This document shows positions 10,101-19,500 of a stretch of 64,000 nt of DNA, piece by piece; within the stretch, counting starts at the first letter, position 1; the number at the start of each line of letters is the position of its first letter. This DNA is from Bradyrhizobium nanningense. Its GTDB lineage: Bacteria > Pseudomonadota > Alphaproteobacteria > Rhizobiales > Xanthobacteraceae. A program made the position numbers and the translations under genes. Below the pieces are notes generated by a model. That model had not been told where the DNA came from. It ran no database searches and worked only from the letters and a program-made list of their open reading frames with translations. The stretch covers positions 186,001 through 250,000 of the forward strand of contig NZ_LBJC01000028.1 of assembly GCF_004114535.1 (NCBI RefSeq). Reading direction: 5' to 3'.

Positions 10101-13100
10101 CGGAGTTCGATACCGGTCTGCCGGTCCAACTTCTTTTCTTCGTCGAGGACGGCGATCCTGCCGGCGAATTCGGCAGCGCTCTTGTCGAACTCACGCTGCG
10201 CTTCGGATTCGACCTCGCGGATCCTGGCGAACGCCGAATTGAAGTCCTCGACACGATCCCCCGCCAGGGTCTCCGGCAGGAACGAAGGCGACAACTCGGC
10301 GGGCAGGTTGTTGGGATTGATGGTCGACAACGTCTCCTTCAGCCTGGCCGACTGATCCAGCGACCCCACCGCCATCCGACGCATACGTTCAATCATGCGT
10401 TCGGCGGTCGCGAGACGCGACTTGACCTGGTTTTTCTTTGTCTCGCGGTCGGCATCGAGCTTGGCCCGCAACGATTCCGCAGTCGCTTCGCTTACGCCGA
10501 ACCAATGCGCAACGTTGACAAGCATGTAAGCCGGCACGAAGGCCGATTCCGCCCGTCGGGCTTCGAACGCGCTCACGACCGCCCCGGCCGGGTCGGCGCC
10601 CTTCAAGGGCACTTTCGCATTCATAATCTCCTGGAGAATCCGCTCCTCGTTGTAGGGAGATGGCGTCCAACCGCCGGTCCAGGTCATGTTTGGCAGCCAC
10701 AGCAAGGGCGTGTGGAGTCCTACCGCGAGAGGCGGCACATTACGGTCCGAGGAAGAACGGCCCTTGAGGATATCCCGTATCGAACTCAGGATGGCAAGGG
10801 AGTGCATGGCTGCGGCGGCGGTCAAAGGCGGCGCCTCTGCTCGCGGGTTCGCCAACGCCGCCTCGATCTCCGCAAGTGCCCTATCTCGCAACCGTTTGAC
10901 CGTTTCCAGCCGCTGCGCCGACTTCCGAAGGGCCGCCAACCCTTCGAGCGCCCTCACCAGATCGGCGCACTGCTGACCAACCCGGGAGAGCGCGGCGAAT
11001 ATCCGCTCCCGCGCCTGCAGATCGACCTCTTGGGTCGATCCGTCCGGGTCGATGGTTTCGACAAGACGGAGGATCTCCTCTCTGTTGCGGAGTTTCTCAG
11101 AGACCTCGCGGGCGACGTCATGACTTGTGTCGGTCAGATTCGACAGGAGGCGGCCTAAAAGTCCTTTCGGTTGCAGCAGCTCAGCCTTGATCCGCTCGCC
11201 GTACTGAAAGCGGAACTTGGTCGATCGTAGTCCGATCACCGTGTCCTTGATCGATGCAACGGCATCGCCGACGAACGAACTCTCCCGCGCATGGGCTTCG
11301 ACGGCCATGAGATTTGCTGCGGTCAGTGGGAAGTTGAAGCGCCGATTTTCCTCTACGATCGTGTAGGCCCCGCGCAAGTGTTCGAACGGCTTCGCCGACG
11401 TGATCGTGTCGACCAGCGACACGGCGGCCCCGTCGTCCGGGCGGAAGAGAGCCGCTGGGATCGCGCCTGCGAGCAGCATCGTCAGTCGCGCGATCGACCT
11501 GTCGTCATCGAGTCCGGCGAGAGATTGCGCGACGGAAAGGGCCTCGCTTCTGGCGGTCGTCAGGAACTGAACGTCTTGGCCGGAAAGCCCCATGGCACGA
11601 CCATCGGCGGCAGCGAGCCGGAGCTCGTCTTCAGTGTAGATGTCCGGAGACGGCGGCAGGACCGATTTCGCGCAGCGCCTGAGGTGATACGCCAAGCCGA
11701 ATTCGCCGGCGGCGAATAGCGCATCCAAGCGCTCCGATATCTCTTTCAGCAGCGGATCTTCCGCGACTTCTTCCGTTGCGTCGATGACGACCTCGGGCGC
11801 CGGCAACGCTGCCGGCAACTCGTCGACGACGTTCACATCGAGCATTCCCACATCCCCGAGGTGTTCCGGAGGCGAGGGCGCCACGATTTCTGTCGGCTGC
11901 AGCAGGACCGAGGCCGAAGCGGCAGGCGGTCCCGCGGCAGCAGCAGAAGCGTTCTCGATCGGCACTGCGACGGTTGGCTTGCTTGAAGCCGGGGGTGTCG
12001 AAGCTTCGGCATCGGGTTCGTCCAGGAAGACATCGATGGCCGCGCCGACGTAGTCCAGCACGCGCTGCAACGCTCGTTCCCTATCCTCGTCTAACGCGAC
12101 CGCCTGCGCCCGAGCAGCTTTCAGGGGAAGTGTCGCTTCGAGACGTTTGATATTCTCCGCCCCCTCGTCCGCTTCCGCCATCGCCGCCTCGGCTTGAGCG
12201 CGGAAGGACTCTGCGGCAGCGAGCTGGGACTCGCTGGCCTCTATCGGCAAATGAAAGAGCCGCGAAAGAAGATGGGGAGCGGTCAACGACTCGCCGAGCA
12301 ACGAGTTCAGGGAATCCGCCGCCTTGGCCGTCAGGCGTTGCAGGTTGAGGTGTAGCTCGGCAGTCGACACTTTCGCGGGCACTAGACGCGCCGCCCGGCC
12401 TTTCAAATCTTCCAAGACAGACAAGCTTGTCTTGATGGCATCGATGGTGTCGCCGGCCTCCATGGGTTCGATGGAGGAGACGGCGCCCGCCAAGGCCACG
12501 AGCCTTTCGCATTCCGAGCGCCAAGCGTTTTCTATCGCGGAGCGATCCTCGACCGGCTCGCGGGAATTCTCGACTTCCTCTATGACGGGCAGATCGGCTT
12601 CGGGCACTTTCGCTGAGAGTGCAAGTTCGGCCGATTCCACGGCTTGAGCCGCTTTGACTTGCACCTGCTTCATCGCCTGGGGAATGACGACCTCTTCCAT
12701 GACCTCCCCGATGGTCCGGTCCGGACCGAACTGTCGGAAAGGACCGAACACAGCCCGCAAATATTTGGCAAGGTCGGCCCAATCGCCTCCTTCCGCCTCC
12801 AGCTTTTCCAGTCCGTCCGTAGCCGCCGAGCATCTCGCGCCCCACGCATCGTGCCCCGGCAGACCGAGGGCCTCGGCAAGTTGGGGGTCCTTTTCGCATC
12901 CGTTCTGGACACAATGCAGAATGCGCAGAAATGGCACTCCGCTCACGCCCTTCGGGATAGATCCCATCTTCCGCACGCGCTTCCAGGCGTCGTTGTTCTT
13001 GACGATGATCTGGTTCATCGGCAACCCGCGACCTCCCCTGTTGTTGTCGTCCGGGAAGAACTGATGTTGGAAGACGATGGCGAACGCGGGATACCTCAAC

Positions 13101-16100
13101 GCCTCCTCATAGAGCCGAGGCATGTCGTCGACGGAGGGACGTTCCTCGGGCCAGGGATAACCAGTCGCCTTGCGTATCCACTCGCGATCCTCGTGCATGA
13201 GCCGCGTGTCTCGGGGCACTATGTGAATCGCCTTCGAAAGAAACTCTTCGGTGGCGAACACCGGCAACGGCGCCGATGGGCTGCGCAGCAACGTGACCAA
13301 ATCCTCTAATTCAAGGGGGATTTGGTCCGGCCTAGTGCTTTCGGCGGCGGAGACTGATTTGGGCGCTTCGAGCATCGCTGGTACCTTGATTGACGTGTCC
13401 GCAACCGGCCCGACAGCGGATGGTTGGGCTTTCGGAAGGCGCAAGAGCACGGAAGGGTCCTGCGCGCGGACCTGAGGTTTCGGGTCGACGGGCTCTTCAG
13501 GCTCATGTTCGAAATCCGGAATCTCGTCTCCGGCGACGTCGACAGTGCCTTCGAACCACCGCCGGGTTTCGGCATAGCCGATCACGTCGGCCGAGACGTC
13601 GACCGTTTCGTCTTCGTCACGACGATCGTCGCCGTCGTCGATCGGATCCGGCTCGGGCTCGTCCTCGACGGCGCCGGTGCCGTATTGGTCCATGTAGTCG
13701 GTGATCTTCGACTTGAACGAAAGAGGAGCCGGCAGGAAGGTTCCGTCACCGGTGTGGGCATAGCCGTTACGGAGACCGGCAACCAAAGCGGCGATGGCGT
13801 CTTCGTCGCCCGCCTGCGAAGGGAGCACAGTCACTTCGAGCGTAACGGGAATTCTCGAAGGCATGTCCCACGGCTTGACCTGCGCCCGGCGCATTAGGAT
13901 TTTCTTCCCGACTGATGATTTTGCAGGCGTCGAGGCTCCGAATTTCTGGAAACCGGCCTTGCCGCGATAAACGGACTGCCCCCGAGCTCCGCGATTGCGC
14001 ATGTCGAATCCATGCGCAGTCAGGTAGTGGCGCGCCCGCGCGTTCCCTTCCGGAAGGCTTTCGATCAGACGCTCCGCGGCGGTAGCGTAGGCTTCCTCCA
14101 CGGCATCAGCGACCGGTACACCCTCGCGCGTGACGGGCGTCCACTTTCTTTCGGTCAGCACGGAAAGCCGCCCAGCGGCACCTTCTCTGACCCGAACGAA
14201 GCGGATCCCTTTCCACGAGGACGGCGGCGCGGCGGCCACGTCCTCGAGATAAACGTCGGAGGAAATGTTCTCGTCGGAAAGCCACGGCCACAGAGACCGG
14301 GCGGAGGTGGAATCCACGAGCACCAGCGCGTTAGGATCTTCGGCTGCGACCTCGTCCACCACTCGGCGCACGAACGCCAGAAAATTGGACCGCCGCTCGG
14401 GCTGCTTGTCTCCGAGAGAGGTGATGCCGGAAGCGGCGACGGCTACCAGGGTCTTCGAAAGGGCTTCGAACTTTCCCGTATCCATCGCGCCGTTGCGCAG
14501 AAAACCGAGTCTTCCGGATATCCGGCCGGTGGCGACGTCGGTCTTCATCGCGGCAGCGATGGTCGCTCCCTCGGGGCGACCGGTCCGGGAGCCGGCCTGA
14601 GAGACGATCGAAATGCCGACGATCGTGCGCGGCCGAGGAGCATCGACGAAAGCGGCTTCGACGATGGGGGCAGGAACCGGTCCGAGCCCCGCGTGACCGA
14701 ACAGCAGATCATAGAGAGCCGCCTGGATGCGGTGCATGTATTCAGCAGCATGGCCAGCCGCTGGCGGAAGCAGATACTGGACGTTGCTGCCGGCGACCGT
14801 AGCGAGCGTATTTCGGCCGACGCTCTTGTTGACCTCGTCTTCGTCCTTACCGTCGTATTTGAGCGCAGCCTGGATGATGACGGGCGCCCGGGGAAACCCG
14901 GAGCGGATCCGATCAGCCAGCGGCAGCCACGCCGCCCTTCGGGCCGCGGCCCTCTTGAGTCTGGTATTCCTGACGTCGCCGTCCAGTTGCTGGCGGGTGC
15001 CGTGCACCCCGGCGGGCATCGCGTGACGGACGACGTTCACCCGATCTCCGAAGATCAACGAGACGACGGAAGCGAAGAGGCGCCCCTCCTCCTCGCGCCG
15101 GCAGACGAACATCAAGTCGATAGGGACATCCTTGCCGAATGCCTTGTCGAGCCGTTCACGGTTCGCCTGTACCAGCGGTTCAAGAGGCACCGTCTTAGCT
15201 GGAGCTTCGCGGCCCCGCCTCTTCTTCTCCGGAGCGCCGAACAATTCCTCGACGCGCGCCGGCACGTCCTGCTCTTCCACCCGCCCGAAATGATGGTTGA
15301 TCAGGTTATGCAGGGTCGCCTGATCATGGGATTCCTTGGGCCGCTTGATTTTCGCGTTGACTTCCCTGAGCCGCGGCTCCTGAAACCCGAGGGCGCCGAT
15401 CCGCTCCTGAACCTTGCGGAAGAGATCGACCTGGTCCTGCAAGGTCACGCCCGCAGCGATCTTGGGCTCGGGTCTATACCCGTACCGGAACGGCACGCCG
15501 ACGAAGAGATCTGGGGCGCGCCCGCGCGACGCAACCAATGATGTCAGATCCTCGACGAAGGATTCACCGGAATCACGGCTTGCCTCATAGACGATAGCGT
15601 TTAGCTGCGTTTTCGGCAGACCTTTTTCCAGCCTGACCGAGAATGTTACCGCCCGAGCTGGTGAATTCCTGGCGAGTACGCGGACTGAAATCCGCCGTCG
15701 TCCAGATAGTCGGTTGGCCGGCGGAAATTCGCGACACCAGATGCGCTTCGCCGCCTTGATCACTAGAAAAGGCAGGCGCGACGACGGCCGCGTCTCGACG
15801 CTAACGAGGGCCACCATCGAGAACAGGTCATCGCCGCCCGCCAATGCGGATGGCCACGTCTCGAACGCGATGGAATTTCCGTATTCGCGATCGAGAACTC
15901 GGTGGACAGGTCCCAGCCCTTCGAAGAGCTCGGTGCCTTCGAGACTAGAGGCCACGATCGCGAGCAGAACGTCAGCGTACTGCCGGAAATCGGATCGCAG
16001 AGCGTCTGGAACGTTCGTCGGCTCTGGCACCGGCGGCGCCGGAAGTTTTGCGAAGAGTTCGCGCCGCCTCCCCTTCTCTTCGAGGAGATCGATATCTCCG

Positions 16101-16507
16101 CAGTCCGTGCCGAGGCGTTCTGCCCAAGGCCGAAGCGTTAGTTGAATCCATGCCGCAAAGGAACGGTGCGCCGCGTCCTCGATCTCTCCCACTTCGCCGG
16201 TCGCAGCGAATAGCGGCGCGTCGTCTGCCCGCGAGAACCTGCTGTCGAGCAGCACCAGACCCGCGAGTCGAGCCTGCAGCGCGGCCCTCAAGTCTGAGTA
16301 CGGTAGCTCCTTCCCCTCGGCCTTCTTCGTTTCGACGGCATTGCGCGCAATGCGCTTGAGAAGATCCCTCGTGGTCGATGCCCAACCGAAGCGCAGCGGC
16401 GGGACCGGCGAAGGGGTCGACGGAGGCAGTCCCCGCCAGACAAACGCGTTCTCGAGGATGGTCTGATCCCCATACGAACGGACGAACAACGTCTCTTCGT
16501 CGGTCAT
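7193..16507 (-). CDS. Giant pPIWI-RE protein fused to a STAND-like P-loop ATPase
   Basis: The start is ATG 16507, which overlaps the helicase stop by 4 bp (ATGA); upstream codons in this frame lie antiphase inside the helicase gene. The product is 3,104 residues. Residues 1 to about 945 resemble pPIWI-RE proteins: an N-terminal alpha-beta region, a MID-like section, then an RNase H-like PIWI domain with TIVGISIVS near 628, VLVDSTSARSLWPW around 729-742, and a terminal LSFKSKITDYMDQ. The first RNase H-type Asp position is Ser (VGIS), so catalysis is doubtful. An acidic, Asp/Glu-rich linker (948-971) follows. The remaining ~2,100 residues contain coiled-coil stretches, then a P-loop ATPase (GGRRLGKT 2425-2432, LIDEAD with D2504) and about 500 C-terminal residues unlike anything I recognise. 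Known pPIWI-RE proteins are usually around 900-1,000 residues. The fusion is the most unusual feature in the window. Confidence 0.8.
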   Translation of the reverse strand: MTDEETLFVRSYGDQTILENAFVWRGLPPSTPSPVPPLRFGWASTTRDLLKRIARNAVETKKAEGKELPYSDLRAALQARLAGLVLLDSRFSRADDAPLFAATGEVGEIEDAAHRSFAAWIQLTLRPWAERLGTDCGDIDLLEEKGRRRELFAKLPAPPVPEPTNVPDALRSDFRQYADVLLAIVASSLEGTELFEGLGPVHRVLDREYGNSIAFETWPSALAGGDDLFSMVALVSVETRPSSRLPFLVIKAAKRIWCREFPPANRLSGRRRISVRVLARNSPARAVTFSVRLEKGLPKTQLNAIVYEASRDSGESFVEDLTSLVASRGRAPDLFVGVPFRYGYRPEPKIAAGVTLQDQVDLFRKVQERIGALGFQEPRLREVNAKIKRPKESHDQATLHNLINHHFGRVEEQDVPARVEELFGAPEKKRRGREAPAKTVPLEPLVQANRERLDKAFGKDVPIDLMFVCRREEEGRLFASVVSLIFGDRVNVVRHAMPAGVHGTRQQLDGDVRNTRLKRAAARRAAWLPLADRIRSGFPRAPVIIQAALKYDGKDEDEVNKSVGRNTLATVAGSNVQYLLPPAAGHAAEYMHRIQAALYDLLFGHAGLGPVPAPIVEAAFVDAPRPRTIVGISIVSQAGSRTGRPEGATIAAAMKTDVATGRISGRLGFLRNGAMDTGKFEALSKTLVAVAASGITSLGDKQPERRSNFLAFVRRVVDEVAAEDPNALVLVDSTSARSLWPWLSDENISSDVYLEDVAAAPPSSWKGIRFVRVREGAAGRLSVLTERKWTPVTREGVPVADAVEEAYATAAERLIESLPEGNARARHYLTAHGFDMRNRGARGQSVYRGKAGFQKFGASTPAKSSVGKKILMRRAQVKPWDMPSRIPVTLEVTVLPSQAGDEDAIAALVAGLRNGYAHTGDGTFLPAPLSFKSKITDYMDQYGTGAVEDEPEPDPIDDGDDRRDEDETVDVSADVIGYAETRRWFEGTVDVAGDEIPDFEHEPEEPVDPKPQVRAQDPSVLLRLPKAQPSAVGPVADTSIKVPAMLEAPKSVSAAESTRPDQIPLELEDLVTLLRSPSAPLPVFATEEFLSKAIHIVPRDTRLMHEDREWIRKATGYPWPEERPSVDDMPRLYEEALRYPAFAIVFQHQFFPDDNNRGGRGLPMNQIIVKNNDAWKRVRKMGSIPKGVSGVPFLRILHCVQNGCEKDPQLAEALGLPGHDAWGARCSAATDGLEKLEAEGGDWADLAKYLRAVFGPFRQFGPDRTIGEVMEEVVIPQAMKQVQVKAAQAVESAELALSAKVPEADLPVIEEVENSREPVEDRSAIENAWRSECERLVALAGAVSSIEPMEAGDTIDAIKTSLSVLEDLKGRAARLVPAKVSTAELHLNLQRLTAKAADSLNSLLGESLTAPHLLSRLFHLPIEASESQLAAAESFRAQAEAAMAEADEGAENIKRLEATLPLKAARAQAVALDEDRERALQRVLDYVGAAIDVFLDEPDAEASTPPASSKPTVAVPIENASAAAAGPPAASASVLLQPTEIVAPSPPEHLGDVGMLDVNVVDELPAALPAPEVVIDATEEVAEDPLLKEISERLDALFAAGEFGLAYHLRRCAKSVLPPSPDIYTEDELRLAAADGRAMGLSGQDVQFLTTARSEALSVAQSLAGLDDDRSIARLTMLLAGAIPAALFRPDDGAAVSLVDTITSAKPFEHLRGAYTIVEENRRFNFPLTAANLMAVEAHARESSFVGDAVASIKDTVIGLRSTKFRFQYGERIKAELLQPKGLLGRLLSNLTDTSHDVAREVSEKLRNREEILRLVETIDPDGSTQEVDLQARERIFAALSRVGQQCADLVRALEGLAALRKSAQRLETVKRLRDRALAEIEAALANPRAEAPPLTAAAAMHSLAILSSIRDILKGRSSSDRNVPPLAVGLHTPLLWLPNMTWTGGWTPSPYNEERILQEIMNAKVPLKGADPAGAVVSAFEARRAESAFVPAYMLVNVAHWFGVSEATAESLRAKLDADRETKKNQVKSRLATAERMIERMRRMAVGSLDQSARLKETLSTINPNNLPAELSPSFLPETLAGDRVEDFNSAFARIREVESEAQREFDKSAAEFAGRIAVLDEEKKLDRQTGIELRNLLERREFTTLADWLNMLRTGAPRRQNLPSGTLNVRLAEFNRLLPLQQLSAVDLLQAARAMDEGRAYGPLDYSHLEPEQRQQAANIARSLLPALKRHIKAASGSQMREALQTVVSQLLFEVTKLDADEVLTKVKQQVYVFDAKVKLPSVDFKSLLLPEFGSLTQGAWRICVATSTTPQPALLDLAEGAAPRGVLLIYLGALNQERRKNLRLELFRRRKSMLVVDEALVTVALADKSDHRRAVLEIAQGYSGADPYRDYNRSAVPPEMFKGRSWERSAIEHSFGSHIVFGGRRLGKTALLRQIHATPPANAIFAYVDVDSVVDASNAFEQMSRRISIFSAPVRSEDEFIATITTWLDEDERRRLLLLIDEADNFVRSESETNFRCIRALLRLMADTGNRFKFVLAGLHNVSRAARTDNSPLVHISNNPLKIGPLLDEDVDDAEFLVRGPLAAMGFEFEKREDAWRILSFTNYYPVLIQVFCEELLRIIHDRVEQTNRLPDLISTTLVEQALESADVRGKLFATFEKTINSIEGRYELLTYILAARELVDHGSGMSAEGMTPAEVAERATEYWPAAFPRGSEPIEIEYLLEEMEGFGIARHTYSGGFALRSRSLLELMAYDEADLTRKLEQYRTKRRPDRIFDPKNNRRILAKPLSTVDSNGHLSPLTNGQEADLLSPFAPAAGVKPDGSPISTSAHGIGVVFGTEYAGVRYVEAALMDAERTRDGLVEVEPRTYETKKDLFDDAKRQSRSGKPRVLVVSSKTHWRSDWILEAERLGRVRKGEVRIVFVGDQIHASAWSKDTALLKRIQPQIKLARLRPVTRSYLGGRLESLQLSGDLVDRILQATGGWSETVGPLLRAISDQPSQASVLIDVEKQTVLGSPGLYDRLGIPAELVSFFRELAQYADGSVITYRDFQHLCTTDGRKIVPGVLAVYCDVLGIISFSPDQSGNRGLHKVDLNPLVHAALLRSE

Positions 16508-19500
16508 TCGGGATCCATTTCCGGGAAGATCACATTGGCGCAGTTCCGCAGCGGATGCAGGAAAGGCTCGTACAGAAGCCGATAGATCTCGCGTTCTGCC
16601 GGATCGGCGGAGGAGAGAAGCTCCTGCAGAACGTCGCGCATCGCGACGATCATGCTTGAGCGTTGACTGTCCCGCCGGTTCTTCGTCGAATTCATCGCGA
16701 AGGAAGCGTCGACGAAGAAGACCCGTGCCTTGCAACCGTTGCGCATGGCACGACCGATCGTCTGCAGCAGATCGACCATGCCGTCGGCGACGAACGGCCG
16801 GATCATTGGTCCGAGCCGGCTCATCTGCTGCGGCCGGCGCAGCAGCCGCCGCAGCGAGTCCAGCGCGTCGTCGCGGGCGCTGCGCCATTCACGGGCCAGC
16901 CGCAGGATGTCGGCGTCCGGAGGAATAACCCTTTGGTCGAACTGCAGGGCCAATTGACCGGCCAAACCGCCGGTGAACGCAAGGCTGTCCGCGGTCGGGT
17001 GCGGCCTGACGAAGAACGCGATCGAACCCAACACGGCGTCGCGCACGCGATCACCGTCCGGGAACACGATGTTCACGCCGCGGCCGATGGCCTTCATCGG
17101 GAAGATGATGGCGTCCCAGTCATCGCGCGTACCTAGCATCTCCACCTGGCTGGCAGAGACCCATTCCGCGCGCTCTTGGAGCGGGATCATGGCGATGTCA
17201 GACGTAACCCCCATGACGCGGTGAGCCGAGGACGACGTCCGCTTCAGGTGCGCCTTCATGAAGCGTACCTGCTCGTAGGAATTCACCACGATGCCGGTCC
17301 GACGCCCCCGATCGAACTGGTCATTCCGTAACTGCCGCACGTAGGGGTCCGCCCCGCCGAACCATCGGTCGGTAAGAAGCTGGAGGGCGTGACGGCGATC
17401 GCGCTCCGTGCCGGCGCCGCTGACCCTGACGAATTCTCCGGGCCGGTCGGGATCCGGAACGGGCCGGAATGCGTAAACGCTGTCGCGCCAAGCCTCGCGC
17501 TCGCCCTCGCGGCGAAGAACGTAATTCGGCCGGACCGACACGTGATAGCTCGGACTTGGCTGCAGATAGCTTGTCGCTGATGCCAGCAACACGGCCGGGC
17601 CCTTGATCCCGTCCTCCGTCAGCATCTTCGACAGGTGGTACAGCAGTAGACGGGGCACGCCGGCGAAGGACAGGTACTGCAGAGCCAGCTTCCGTTTGCC
17701 GCGCTCATCGGTTTCGTACGAGAAGCGGATGCCCGAAAGCCGCCCGATCAGTGATTCCGGCAGGTGACGGCGCATATCGAGTGAAACGCCCTGCCCGAAC
17801 ACGCGCTCGGTATGCACGCCTTCGGCAATCATAGCGTACTGCGCCGGCACGAGCGCGAGGAACTGCAGCACGACCGTCGTCACTTCGACCAGGAAGCGAA
17901 AAAGAATGCGTGCCTCCTGCGGATCCAGCTCCGCGCGTGGCGGAAGGATTCCAAAGAATGCCTCCTGCATCTGGTCGTAAAACTCGGCAAACCGCTCGAC
18001 CAGTCGGGCATTTAGCAGCGCCAGGAGCGCATCGCGAAAGCGTGTGGCAGCAGCGACCAGCGCCGCGTGCTCAACGTGGAGATCCCGCGCGACGCGCTCC
18101 AGATCGAGATCCGAAAGCTCGTCCTCGCCATCCCCTCCGACGCCGGAAGTCAGGACCGAGCGAACCAACTGCTCGAAAAGGCGCCGAATCAGATCGAACC
18201 TGACACTGCCGTGTTCCTCCTCATCGACCTCAGGATTGAGGTACATGCTGGCGAGGATCGAATTGCCCGTGACGAAAGCGTCCTTGTACCGCGACAGCAC
18301 CCCACCCTCCTCGACCATACGCTCGAGAAGATGCGCCCGCAGTCCTCGATTAAGGCGCATGAACCGGTTGGAGGCCAGCGTGTAGTTCTCGATCGAGTTC
18401 GACACCGCGAAGCCGCGCCCCGAAGCGACCGGGTCAAAGACGTCGTCCAGAAGAATGGATTCGTAGGAATCCGATGAGCCGAAGAGATCGAGTTCGGCGA
18501 AGCCCTTCTGGTCCAGTGCCGCTTGCGCGCCATCGACCTCGTCGATAATCACGAGATCGCTAGTGCGGGCCAGCATCTCGAACTCCCTCATCCGCTTCGT
18601 GTGGAAATGCGGAGAAGCCACGACCTCGGTTGAGATCACGTGCCCGATGTGAACTAGCGCAGCCGCATCAGCCAGCCGCCTCGACGATCGCTGGCGGCCG
18701 CACGCGACCGCGAGCGGACAGAGTCTATTTCCCTCCTTACCTTCCTTCCCATCCTTCTTGATCGCGGCCTGGCGCAGCGACCTGCAGGGCGGCCGACCAT
18801 GCGGGAATTCGAAGCCGGGCGGCGGCACCGACACGAAACCCGCAAGAGCGCAGCGGGTACCGAGCAGCTCCGCCCCGGCCGCGGTCTGGCCGAAACCGCC
18901 GCTGTCGAGCGTCGCGATGCGTTCAGCGAGCCGCGTCGCATGTCGTCTGCGCGCATCGGGCGATTGGCCGACGAGCAGCGCCGTCGGCACCGCGTATCGC
19001 GTGAGGTCTGCTTCAAGCGCGAGGGCAAATTCGATCGACGGCACGAGCAGCGTGACGCGCCGGCCGCGCCGGGCGAGAAGGACGACCAGGAGGAAGATCA
19101 GAGTCGACTTGCCCGCGCCGGGAAGCCCGATCATGTGGCTCACATCGTCGAGTTCGATCCGATCCGTCGGCGCCAGCCCCGCACCTTGCGGCGAAAGCAC
19201 CGAAAACACCGCTTCGCCCTGCTCCGACCTCAAACGCGTAAAGAAATTGCGAGGTACCCGGGTTGGATCGCGCGCATCCTCTTCGTCGAGCTCCCGAGCG
19301 ACGCCCTCGAGCTCGGCGATTGTCACGCGGATCGGCGCGCGTTCCCGCATTACCTGGGCGGTCTCAGGCGGACGCGGCAAGGTGGCGATCTCGCGGGTGT
19401 CACAGATGACATCGGGCCCGGTGTCCCCGTCGACACGGAAGCGGAATCGACGCGTGTGGTCTGCGACCGGCGTTTTCTGGACGTCGTGGGGCAGCACGCC

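Noticed and set aside
9878..15541. Long plus-strand open frames (426 and 509 codons) opposite the pPIWI-RE gene
   Set aside because: They are Arg/Gly/His-rich, have no recognisable motifs and run antisense to a well-supported protein; long antisense frames are expected in GC-rich DNA.
16508..16888. Upstream extension of the pPIWI-RE frame by 127 codons
   Set aside because: It lies entirely inside the helicase gene in another phase and is Arg/Ala-rich; the ATGA overlap gives a much better start at 16507.
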